NCBI RefSeq assembly: GCF_009720145.1
Contig: NZ_CP046252.1
Coordinates: 1,984,001-2,048,000, forward strand
Source of the DNA: Sphingobium sp. CAP-1
GTDB lineage: Bacteria; Pseudomonadota; Alphaproteobacteria; Sphingomonadales; Sphingomonadaceae
Reading direction: 5' to 3'
Length of the DNA stretch: 64,000 nt
Shown: positions 19,704 through 27,264 of the stretch, piece by piece
How the letters are laid out: each line of letters begins with the position of its first letter
Numbering within the stretch: position 1 is the stretch's first letter
Program-made: the position numbers and the translations under genes
The notes under the pieces: generated by a model
Database searches by the model: none
Seen by the model: the letters and a program-made list of their open reading frames with translations, nothing else
What the model was told of the DNA's origin: nothing

Positions 19704-20785
19704 TTGCGATCCCGCTGCGCCACGGCGGCGGCGCGCCACTGGTCGGCCGGCACGCGCGCTAGCGCATGGCGGTAGAGTGCGCCCAGCCGCCCCGCGCCGA
19801 TGCCTCGCCCCTCGACCAGTTGGATGATGTCGGTGCCGGGGTTCCAGTTGCCCTCTACCAGCACCGGTCCCTGAGCCGTGATGCCGATGTCCCAGCCGAT
19901 GACGGTAAAGCCGGCGCGGCAGCGATCATGGGCCCGGATCGCCAGCGCCAGCGCGGCATCATGGTCGGGCAGCAGCGCCCCCTCGATCGGCGCGCCGGTT
20001 GCAGGATGGCGGCTGTGGCGGGAGGGTGGCCGCGCGCCGCCGCTGCGCCAGGCCGCGCCGCAGCGGCCAGCATCATCCACCGCCAGCACCAGATTGCCGG
20101 CGTTGAAATTGTCGACCGGGCGCGGCCCGCCGGCCGACAGGCGCAGCGCCATGGCGCAGGCTTCGGGCGCGCCGCTTTCATTCAGGCAGGTGACGACGCG
20201 CAGGGTCGGCAGCGCGCCGGGGGACAGATCGGCCAGCGCCGCATGGGTCGGCAGCCGCTGCTGGATCACCCCGCCCTGCCGCCAGAGCGCGCGGAGCGAG
20301 ACAGCGAGGTGAACAGGTGAAACATATTGATCCTTGTTGCGCCAGCCATCGCCCTGACGGACGAAACGTTCGACCCCCTGCCCCTTGGAGCGGTAGCTGG
20401 GCTTGGCGATGATGTCAGACTGGCCGGCGAGCCAGGCGTCGAGGTCCATCGCATCGGGATCGCAGGCGTCGGGCAGCGGCAGACCCTGCGCCCAATTTGC
20501 AAATAATTGCTTATTTTTCAATATATTAATAGAGAGCGGAAAGGCGCCGGGATTGAGCAGCCGGTGCAGCCCCTTGCGGTCGGCCATGCTCAGCCCCTGC
20601 GCCCGCACCGCGTCGCCCAGATAAAGGCGCTCGGCGGCGGACCAGCCGCCCCGGCCGGCCAGCGCCAGGGCATGGCTCGCCAGCCGCCGCGCGGGCGGCC
20701 AATGCCGGGTCAGCCCGTCCCGATAGGCGGCGAGCAGGCTGTTGCCGCCGTCCCGCCGGACCGGCAGCGCGCGGATCGTGAACAA
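19700..20785 (-). CDS. Sugar-transfer-associated ATP-grasp protein
   Basis: A 361-residue ATP-grasp enzyme of the ATPgrasp_ST type (PF14397). Seen are the Lys of IIAKPSYRSKGQGVERF, LRVVTCLN, FNAGNLVLAVDD and the metal-binding VIGWDIGITAQGPVLVEGNWNPG. Such proteins often accompany glycosyltransferases in surface-polymer clusters and probably form an amide or ester bond using ATP; the substrate is unknown. The gene contains an unusually AT-rich patch (about 20498-20540) in the segment NILKNKQLFANW. It is three bases behind the nucleotidyltransferase gene and overlaps the GT gene. Confidence 0.85.
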   Translation of the reverse strand: MFTIRALPVRRDGGNSLLAAYRDGLTRHWPPARRLASHALALAGRGGWSAAERLYLGDAVRAQGLSMADRKGLHRLLNPGAFPLSINILKNKQLFANWAQGLPLPDACDPDAMDLDAWLAGQSDIIAKPSYRSKGQGVERFVRQGDGWRNKDQYVSPVHLAVSLRALWRQGGVIQQRLPTHAALADLSPGALPTLRVVTCLNESGAPEACAMALRLSAGGPRPVDNFNAGNLVLAVDDAGRCGAAWRSGGARPPSRHSRHPATGAPIEGALLPDHDAALALAIRAHDRCRAGFTVIGWDIGITAQGPVLVEGNWNPGTDIIQLVEGRGIGAGRLGALYRHALARVPADQWRAAAVAQRDRK

Positions 20786-20788
20786 GCC

Positions 20789-21610
20789 CTACTCCGCCGC
20801 CTGCGCCAGCGCCGCCCGGCCGGCCAGCACCGCTTCGGCGACGCCGTGCGAGCGGACATGATCGACATCGATCGCGACCGCGCCGTCGCTGAGGATCACC
20901 GGGCTGATGCGCAGGCGGAAACGACGCGAAAAGCGCGCAAACGCCTGTTCCAGCGTGCCGATGCCGAAACGGAAGCGGATGAGGTTGAGGAGGCCGAACG
21001 CGCCGATTATGCGCAGCGGATGCTTGACGAACTGGCCGCCGGAGCGGAAGGTTTCGGCGGCCTTGAGCGCAGTGCGATCGCGCAGCCAATATGTGTTGCA
21101 GTTGGAATAGCTGTCGTCGGCGAAGCGGTAATATTTGCGCTGTCCGTCCGGGTGGGCGGCCAGCACGAAAGCGCGCCGGGTGAAGGCGACCGCAGCATCC
21201 GCCTGCGCCGCCGCGCAGCCGTCGATCATCTCGTCTACGGATTGCGGCGTCAGCAGCACATTGTCGGCGGTGGTGATGAGCAGCGGGAAAGCCGCCCCCT
21301 CCGCGCCCGCCAGCACGCTGTCGACCAGATTGGGCCGCGCGCCGATCCCCTTCAGCCGGCCGCTGGCGATCAGCCCGCGCAGCGGCGCAAGGTTGCGCAG
21401 CAGCGCCGTATCCTCGATCACCACGCGAATCTCGCCGATGCGCGGATTGGCGGCGAGCGCGTCGATGACATGAAGCAGCATCGGCTGGCCCGCGACCGGG
21501 ACCAGACATTTATGGGTGACGCCCGCCGCCAGCGCCAGCGGATCGCTCGCCCCGTCGCGCCGCCCGGCCAGGACGAGCGCGGTGATCCGGCCCCGTATCA
21601 GGCCGGGCAT
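20789..21610 (-). CDS. MobA-like NTP transferase
   Basis: A 273-residue nucleotidyltransferase with the N-terminal nucleotide-binding loop ALVLAGRRDG, the downstream HKCLVPVAGQPMLLHVIDAL (signature Lys) and TTADNVLLTP (metal-binding Asp). The family activates sugar phosphates, polyol phosphates or phosphocholine-like groups with an NTP. No second catalytic domain is present. It overlaps the upstream ATP-grasp stop (ATGA). I infer that it makes the activated donor used by the glycosyltransferase or an absent phosphotransferase. Confidence 0.85.
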   Translation of the reverse strand: MPGLIRGRITALVLAGRRDGASDPLALAAGVTHKCLVPVAGQPMLLHVIDALAANPRIGEIRVVIEDTALLRNLAPLRGLIASGRLKGIGARPNLVDSVLAGAEGAAFPLLITTADNVLLTPQSVDEMIDGCAAAQADAAVAFTRRAFVLAAHPDGQRKYYRFADDSYSNCNTYWLRDRTALKAAETFRSGGQFVKHPLRIIGAFGLLNLIRFRFGIGTLEQAFARFSRRFRLRISPVILSDGAVAIDVDHVRSHGVAEAVLAGRAALAQAAE

Positions 21611-22641
21611 CAGGCCGCTTCCCGCGCGGGCATGGCGGTCAGCAGCCCCTGCCGGTGCAGGCTGTGGCCGACGATGGTTTCGACCAGCGACGCATGATCG
21701 AGGCCGATCGACGCGGCGGAACGCGAGATCGTCTTTTTCGACCAGAGATTGCAGGACAGATTGACTTCCATGAACAGCGCCTGCCCGCTGACCGGATCAT
21801 AGCGAAACTCGAACCGGCCATAGTCGAACGGCCAGAGTTCAGGCAGCAGCCTGGCGGTCATCGCCTCCAGCCGGTCGCGCAGATCGGCGTCCTCGACCAG
21901 GATCAGCGGATCGTCGCCGGCGTCGACCAGACCGCGCTTTTCCTCATAGCTGCGCTCGCGATGCGGGTCGGCGGGGACATACATCATCGGCGGGAGTATC
22001 CAGGGCTGGCCGCCGCTGCCGCCGATCACCGGCACGGCCACGTCGAGCAGCGGCGCCCATTGTTCCACCAGCACGTCATGGCCGAGCGCGAACAGGCTGT
22101 CGGCATGATCCTGCGCCTGTGCCCAGCTATCCACCATCTTCACGCCCCAACTGGCGGAGGAGGCGTTGGGCTTCACCACCAGCCGGTCGGCGGCGAAGGC
22201 GGGGGCTTCGAACAGGCCGCCGCGGCGGAACAGTTGCGCCGGCATGGTCGGCACGCCGCGCGCCTGCGCCACCAGCTTGCTGAGATATTTGTCGTCGGAC
22301 AGGCCGCGCACAATCGGCGAAGCGCCCAGATAGGGGAGGTCGCAGCGCGTCAGCAGCAGCGGAGCCAGCATCTCGCTGTTGAGGAAGCCGCCGCGATTGA
22401 GCAGGGTGACGACGAAATCGGCGTCGGGCCGGTCGAACAGCGCGTCATAGCTGTTCGCGGCGTCGACATGCAGGCCGATCGCCTCCAGCGTGGTCCGCAT
22501 TTCATGATGATAGATGGCGTGATTGCCGTCCTGCGCGTCCGGCCGGCCATCGGCGCAGGCGTGCTTGGCAAGGAAGAGGATGCGCAGCCGCGCCTTGTCG
22601 GCGGCGGCGATGCGGACCTGTCGGGGATGTTGCGCGATCAT
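21610..22641 (-). CDS. D-alanine--D-alanine ligase-like ATP-grasp protein
   Basis: A 343-residue ATP-grasp protein related to Ddl. It has LPYLGASPIVRGLSDDKYLS (serine/lysine region), LVVKPNASSASWGVKMV (ATP loop Lys), VLVEQWA and the metal ligands in FEFRYDPVSGQALFMEVNLS with the final Asn. It lacks the typical Ddl N-terminus and is not near cell-wall genes, so it is unlikely to be the housekeeping Ddl. First gene of the four-gene operon; a small inverted repeat GGCGGT/ACCGCC lies just upstream (22642-22658). It probably joins two amino- or hydroxy-acids for a surface or secreted molecule. Confidence 0.82.
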   Translation of the reverse strand: MIAQHPRQVRIAAADKARLRILFLAKHACADGRPDAQDGNHAIYHHEMRTTLEAIGLHVDAANSYDALFDRPDADFVVTLLNRGGFLNSEMLAPLLLTRCDLPYLGASPIVRGLSDDKYLSKLVAQARGVPTMPAQLFRRGGLFEAPAFAADRLVVKPNASSASWGVKMVDSWAQAQDHADSLFALGHDVLVEQWAPLLDVAVPVIGGSGGQPWILPPMMYVPADPHRERSYEEKRGLVDAGDDPLILVEDADLRDRLEAMTARLLPELWPFDYGRFEFRYDPVSGQALFMEVNLSCNLWSKKTISRSAASIGLDHASLVETIVGHSLHRQGLLTAMPAREAA

Positions 22642-22741
22642 GGCGGTGGATTACCGCCGCAACATGACGCCGCTTTTACGGCGCGGTTGCACGGACATAA
22701 CGGCAATAGGTCAATAGGGTGACGCTTTTCGGTCGATCCTG

Positions 22742-24088
22742 TTACTGGAGGTCCACCGGCGCGCCTTCCGCATCGGGCAGCGCCGCGCCCATGACCCGCG
22801 CCAGCGTTGGCGCGATCGCGCGCATGTCGATCCGGCCCAGATCCTTCGCCTTCGCCACGCCCTTGCCCATGATCAGGAAGGTCGCCTCCAGATGGGCCGG
22901 GCCGGGCAGATAGCCGTGCATCCCCTTGACCGGGGTGCGCGCGAGCAAAGGCGCGGCCGCGCCCCGGAAAATATCGGTGACGAAGCCGGGGGCAAGATTG
23001 ACGAGGAAGCTGGCCTGCGGATTGCCGCCGACTTTGGCGATGGCGGGCCGGTCCAGCACGGCGGCGATGCCGTTCGCCGGGTTGGCGGCCAGCCGGTCGA
23101 GCAATGCTTTCGTCCGCGCGGCGATCGCCGCGTCGTCGGGCCGGGCGAGCATGATCGCCGCCGATCCGCCGGCGATCCAGGGCATGGCCTGCCAGGAGGC
23201 GACCTTGCCGTCCTTGTCCAGCGTGATGAGGCCCGCGTCGATGAAGGCGCGGAACAGGTTGAGGCCCGTATGGGTCGCTTCGAAACCATGATCGCTGACC
23301 AGCGCGATCACCGCGTCGGGATGGGCCTTCGTCTCGGCCGCGACCAGATCGCCGACGATGGCGTCGATCTGCTCCAGCACCCTGCGTGCTTCCGGCGTGT
23401 CCGGCCCCATGGCGTGCTGCTCATGGTCGAGCGCGGTGAGGTAGACGGTCAGGAAATCGGGCCGGTGCGCGCCGATCAGTGCGGTGGCGAACGCCCCGCG
23501 ATTCTGGTCGGCGCTCAGGCTTTCGTCGATGCCCATGGCGTAGGGCCGGCCGGTCGCCGCCTCCAGTTCCGCCTTCAGCCCCGGCGTCGCCAGCGCGTCG
23601 AGCAATTTGGCGTCGTCGGGATGGCCGGTGCGCCAGATTTGCGGCAGGTTCCAGGTCACGCCCCGTGCCGCGACGCTGACCGGCCAGTGAATATTGCCGG
23701 TGGACAGGCCCGCCTTGCGCGCTGCTTCCCACAGGGTCGGCACCTGGATGTCCCGCGCATACCAGTACCAGCCGCCCTGGTTGATATTGGTGGGATCGAA
23801 ACTGCTATTGGCGACGATGCCATGCCGTGCCGGCGACACGCCGGTCATCAGCGTCGTGTGGCTGGGATAGGTCAAAGTCGGCGCGACCCCGGTGACGCCC
23901 GACGCATGAGCGCCATCGGTCAGGAAACGGCGCAGATGGGGGAGAGAAAGGCCGCGCCGGTCCGCCTCCAGCACATCACCGGGCCGCAGCCCGTCGATCG
24001 AGATGAGCAGCAGGGGTTCCGCCTGCGCCGCCACCGGAGCGACGGCCGCGAGGAGGAAGGGAAGAAGCGCGGCCTTTTTCAAGATCAT
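22742..24088 (-). CDS. Exported nucleotide pyrophosphatase/phosphodiesterase (NPP family)
   Basis: A 448-residue alkaline-phosphatase-superfamily enzyme with a signal peptide (residues 1-23, ending AQAE). Two-metal ligands and nucleophile are visible: ISIDGLRP (Asp32), TLTYPSHTT with nucleophile Thr73, YLTALDHEQHAMGPD, LVSDHGFE and GMHGYLPG. NPP enzymes split nucleotides, dinucleotides or phosphodiesters and release nucleoside monophosphates. It lies 64 bases behind a TonB receptor on the same strand with a hairpin between, and near the purine locus, so nucleotide scavenging is plausible. Confidence 0.88.
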   Translation of the reverse strand: MILKKAALLPFLLAAVAPVAAQAEPLLLISIDGLRPGDVLEADRRGLSLPHLRRFLTDGAHASGVTGVAPTLTYPSHTTLMTGVSPARHGIVANSSFDPTNINQGGWYWYARDIQVPTLWEAARKAGLSTGNIHWPVSVAARGVTWNLPQIWRTGHPDDAKLLDALATPGLKAELEAATGRPYAMGIDESLSADQNRGAFATALIGAHRPDFLTVYLTALDHEQHAMGPDTPEARRVLEQIDAIVGDLVAAETKAHPDAVIALVSDHGFEATHTGLNLFRAFIDAGLITLDKDGKVASWQAMPWIAGGSAAIMLARPDDAAIAARTKALLDRLAANPANGIAAVLDRPAIAKVGGNPQASFLVNLAPGFVTDIFRGAAAPLLARTPVKGMHGYLPGPAHLEATFLIMGKGVAKAKDLGRIDMRAIAPTLARVMGAALPDAEGAPVDLQ

Positions 24089-24098
24089 GTCTCCATCG

Positions 24099-24141
24099 CC
24101 GTTCGCTTCGAGCGCCTTAGAGAAACGCTCGAAACGAACGG
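24099..24141 (-). other. Intercistronic hairpin between TonB receptor and NPP genes
   Basis: CCGTTCG-c-TTCGAGCG and CGCTCGAA-a-CGAACGG form a 15-pair stem with one internal mismatch and an 11-base loop. It ends just before the GGAGAC ribosome-binding site of the NPP gene. There is no T-tract, so it is more likely an mRNA-stabilising or translation-tuning element than a terminator. Confidence 0.7.
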
Positions 24142-24152
24142 AGCTTTCTGTT

Positions 24153-26486
24153 TTAGAAGCCCGCCTTCAGCGTGGCGAAGAATTGCTGCGGCGCACCGAC
24201 CAGCAGGGTCTGCGCGTCGCCGCTATTGCCGAAGCCGCCCGACCCGATCGTGCCGACATATTTCTTGTCGAACAGGTTGGTGGCGTTGAGCTGCACTTCC
24301 AGCTTGTCATTGAAGCGATAGCCGACCGAGGCGTCGACCAGCACACGACCCGGCACCGACGCGTCGTTGGTGTAGCTGTAATAGCGGCGCGACATATAGT
24401 TGACGCCGATCCGGGCGAAGCGCTGGCCATCGTCAAAGTTGAATTCGCCGCGCGCCATATGTTTGGGGCTGTCCACCACGGTCTTGCCCTTGATCGGGGC
24501 GACCAGCGGGAACGTCCCGTCCAGGTTTGCGACGCTGCTGTAAACATCGTCGCGATAGCTGGCGTCGGTATAGCTGTAGGAGCCGAACAGGCTGAGGCCC
24601 GACCCCAGATTGACCGTGCCGGCCGCTTCCACGCCGATCGAGCGCACGCCGCCGACATTCTGGAGCGCGGAGGCCAGACCCTGGATCGGGCTGCCCACCT
24701 GCACCGCCAGCAGACGGTTGTGGAAATTGACCAGATAGGCGCCCAGCGTGCCGTTGAACACAGGGCTGTTATAGCGCAGGCCCAGTTCGAACGTGTCCGA
24801 CGTTTCGGGCTTCAGATCGTCCTTGATCGTGTTGAAGCCACCTTGACTGGTCGAGAAGGGACCGGTGGTGGTGGCCGACGCGAAGGCGCGCGTGACCTGG
24901 GTGAAGCCGCCGAAGATTTCGGTCCGGTCATTGAGTTCGACCGCGAAGCCGGCATGGGGCTGGAACCAGTCCTCCGCCTTGATCTTGCCTTCGGGGAAGG
25001 TCGCCTTGACGATCGCGTCGGCCTTGTTCGTGACCTTGAAGCCCTTCCAGCCCAGATTGATCGTCACCATGCCCAGATCGATCTTGTCCTGGACATGATA
25101 TTGGATCGTGTTGGTGGTGAAGTCGAATTCCCACGCAGTGGCGAAGGGGTTTTCGGGATAGTCGCGGAACGACAGGCCCGGCTCGGTGCGGCTGGCGAAG
25201 GCGTAGAAGCGGCGGGCCTGATGGAATTTATTATTCTCATACCAGGCGCCGACGCTGAGCTGCTGAATGCCCAGCGTGTAATCGACGCTGCCGAACACGC
25301 CGATCCGGTCCATGTCATATTCGGTCGTCCGCACCGACATCGGCACGCCGTTCGGGCTGGGGGTGTAGGGCGTCGCCCACAGGCCCATGCCGCTATTATT
25401 GTGATAATAGCCCTTGATCTTCGCACTGGCCTTGTCGCCGATCGGCGTGCTGACGCCGATCGCGCCCAGCCAGTCCTTGCGCAGGCCGGCCGCGTCATAA
25501 TAGGCGTCGTCGGCGCTGGTGACGTTGCCGGGATAGGTCTGGCTGCCGACCGGCGCGCCGCTATAGTCGTAGCGGCCATCGGGGAAGGGCGATCCGCCGC
25601 TGTTGCTGATCTTGTCGACATCGTTCAGGCGGGCGGCATAGTCGATCGCGCGGGCATAGTCGGGATAGCTATTGTCCCAGCCCCAGCCGAGGCGCCGGAT
25701 CATGTCCATCGACATGTCCTGATAATCCTGTTCGCGCCGGTCGGAATAGCTGAGCCAGCCGTCGACCGTCGCGCCGCCGACCGGGATCACGACCTTGGCA
25801 TTGCCCATATGCTGGTCCTGCGTGCCCTGGCCCTTATATTTGTCGGTCGAACCATAGCCGTAGGAAACATAGCCGCGAATGCCGTCCTTGCTGCCCAGCG
25901 CCATGCGAGCAAAGCCGCGCCAGGTTTCGTCGCTGCCATAGGTCAGGTTGCCCTGCCCCGCCAGCACGCCGCCGCTGAGATAGTCGGCCGGGTCGGCGGA
26001 GAAGGTTTCCACCGTGCCGCCAAGATTACCGGTCGACTGGGTGCCGAGCGAACCGGCACCCTGCGACACGCGCACGCTGCCGATATTTTCGCTGCTGACC
26101 GCGCGGGTGACGTGCAGGCCGTTATGATTGCCATAGCTCATGTCGCCCAGCGGAATGCCGTCGAAGGTGAAGCCGAGCTGATTCTGGTTGAAGCTGCGGA
26201 TGGTGACGCGCTGCGACCATTCATAATTGCCGAACGGGTCGGCCGACTGGAAATTGACGCTGGGCAGCTTTTCGATGGCCTTGAGCGGATTGGTGCCGGG
26301 CGTCAGGGTGACGATGTCGTTGCTGGTGATTTCCTGCACCTGGCGGGTTTCGCCACGGCCGAAAACGATGATCTCTGCACCGGCATCAGAAGCGGCGGCA
26401 TCGGCGGCGGGCGCGATATCCTGCGCGAAGGCGGGTGTGGCGAGCATGGCGGTGGACGCCAGCAGCAGAGCGGTGGTGAAACGCAT
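24153..26486 (-). CDS. TonB-dependent receptor linked to the NPP gene
   Basis: A 777-residue outer-membrane receptor: signal peptide ending PAFAQD, a TonB-box-like EIIVFGRGE, plug motifs NPLKAIEKLPSVNFQSADPF and GSVRVSQGAGSLGTQSTGNL, and a C-terminus ending QQFFATLKAGF with terminal Phe. The ribosome-binding site is AAAGGGG. The plug has SVNFQS and GIPLGDM typical of the Sphingomonad/Xanthomonad CirA-like group. Co-oriented with the NPP gene, it may import nucleotides or another phosphoester. The substrate is not readable. Confidence 0.88.
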   Translation of the reverse strand: MRFTTALLLASTAMLATPAFAQDIAPAADAAASDAGAEIIVFGRGETRQVQEITSNDIVTLTPGTNPLKAIEKLPSVNFQSADPFGNYEWSQRVTIRSFNQNQLGFTFDGIPLGDMSYGNHNGLHVTRAVSSENIGSVRVSQGAGSLGTQSTGNLGGTVETFSADPADYLSGGVLAGQGNLTYGSDETWRGFARMALGSKDGIRGYVSYGYGSTDKYKGQGTQDQHMGNAKVVIPVGGATVDGWLSYSDRREQDYQDMSMDMIRRLGWGWDNSYPDYARAIDYAARLNDVDKISNSGGSPFPDGRYDYSGAPVGSQTYPGNVTSADDAYYDAAGLRKDWLGAIGVSTPIGDKASAKIKGYYHNNSGMGLWATPYTPSPNGVPMSVRTTEYDMDRIGVFGSVDYTLGIQQLSVGAWYENNKFHQARRFYAFASRTEPGLSFRDYPENPFATAWEFDFTTNTIQYHVQDKIDLGMVTINLGWKGFKVTNKADAIVKATFPEGKIKAEDWFQPHAGFAVELNDRTEIFGGFTQVTRAFASATTTGPFSTSQGGFNTIKDDLKPETSDTFELGLRYNSPVFNGTLGAYLVNFHNRLLAVQVGSPIQGLASALQNVGGVRSIGVEAAGTVNLGSGLSLFGSYSYTDASYRDDVYSSVANLDGTFPLVAPIKGKTVVDSPKHMARGEFNFDDGQRFARIGVNYMSRRYYSYTNDASVPGRVLVDASVGYRFNDKLEVQLNATNLFDKKYVGTIGSGGFGNSGDAQTLLVGAPQQFFATLKAGF

Positions 26487-26565
26487 GATCGGATAATCCC
26501 CCTTTGGACCTTGAAGTCGGGGGCGGCCCTATCCGCGCTATGTTGCACCGCAATGTGGGAAGGTT

Positions 26566-26600
26566 GACGGCGCCAAGTCATATCCATGACAGGCGCCGTC
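26566..26600 (-). other. Perfect nested hairpin between DUF4198 and TonB genes
   Basis: GACGGCGCC and GGCGCCGTC form a perfect 9-pair outer stem, and GTCAT/ATGAC a 5-pair inner stem. It lies ten bases behind the DUF4198 stop and upstream of the next receptor, a position fitting a terminator, but no T-run follows on either strand. Confidence 0.6.
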
Positions 26601-26610
26601 ACACTGTTGC

Positions 26611-27243
26611 TCAATCGTTCAGGAAGGTCAGCGTCGCGATATGATAAAGGGTCGCGACCTTCTGGCCGGCCACTGCCAGATCGCCCTTTTCCTCCTGCGT
26701 CGCGGTCAGGATGAAGCGCCCCTTGTCCCTGAGCGGCAGCGCGACATGGCCCTGCCCGTCGGTGGTGAAGCTTTTCGTCCATTTGTCGGGCGAGATGACG
26801 GTCAGCTTGGCGGCCGGCACCGGCTTGCCGTCGCGGATCAGCGTGAAGCTGTCGCCATGGGCGGCGGTCGGCACGATCTCCAGCGGCAGTGCCGCCTTCG
26901 CCTCGGCCCGGCCGGCGCGGGCATAATAGATTACGCCTTCCTTCCTGCCCTCTTCGCCCCAGGGCGCGAACACGCTGTCGTCGATGACGCGCACATCGCC
27001 GGCGGGAACGGCGACCTCGATATAGCCGGCCCTGCGCGCCTGAACGGCGGTGGAGGCCGGGACGAGGCGCGGCGCTTTCAGCTTCCCGAACTCAGGATCG
27101 CCGCCTTGCGGCAACGCATCCCCCGGTTCGCCCAGATAGATGCGCGCCGGGCCGGTGCCGTCGCGCTCGACCCAGACTTCATGCGCCTGCGCCACCGACG
27201 ACAGGCCCAGCAGGGCGACCAGCGCCACCGATAGTTTCACCAT
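26611..27243 (-). CDS. DUF4198 domain periplasmic protein
   Basis: A 210-residue exported protein (signal peptide ending VAQAHE) of the DUF4198 family, beta-rich proteins related to periplasmic metal-uptake helpers such as NikK. Seen are the mature N-terminus HEVWVERDG with a possible metal-binding His, HGDSFTLIRDGKPVPAAKLTV (Ig-like repeat segment, given in part) and the C-terminal GRFILTATQ...HIATLTFL. The GGAGAGAG ribosome-binding site favours the start at 27243; 27258 is an alternative. It lies 21 bases behind the siderophore-type receptor gene, as part of the same operon, so a metal or metallophore role is inferred. Confidence 0.8.
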   Translation of the reverse strand: MVKLSVALVALLGLSSVAQAHEVWVERDGTGPARIYLGEPGDALPQGGDPEFGKLKAPRLVPASTAVQARRAGYIEVAVPAGDVRVIDDSVFAPWGEEGRKEGVIYYARAGRAEAKAALPLEIVPTAAHGDSFTLIRDGKPVPAAKLTVISPDKWTKSFTTDGQGHVALPLRDKGRFILTATQEEKGDLAVAGQKVATLYHIATLTFLND

Positions 27244-27264
27244 GCTCTCTCTCCTCATCCAGTC

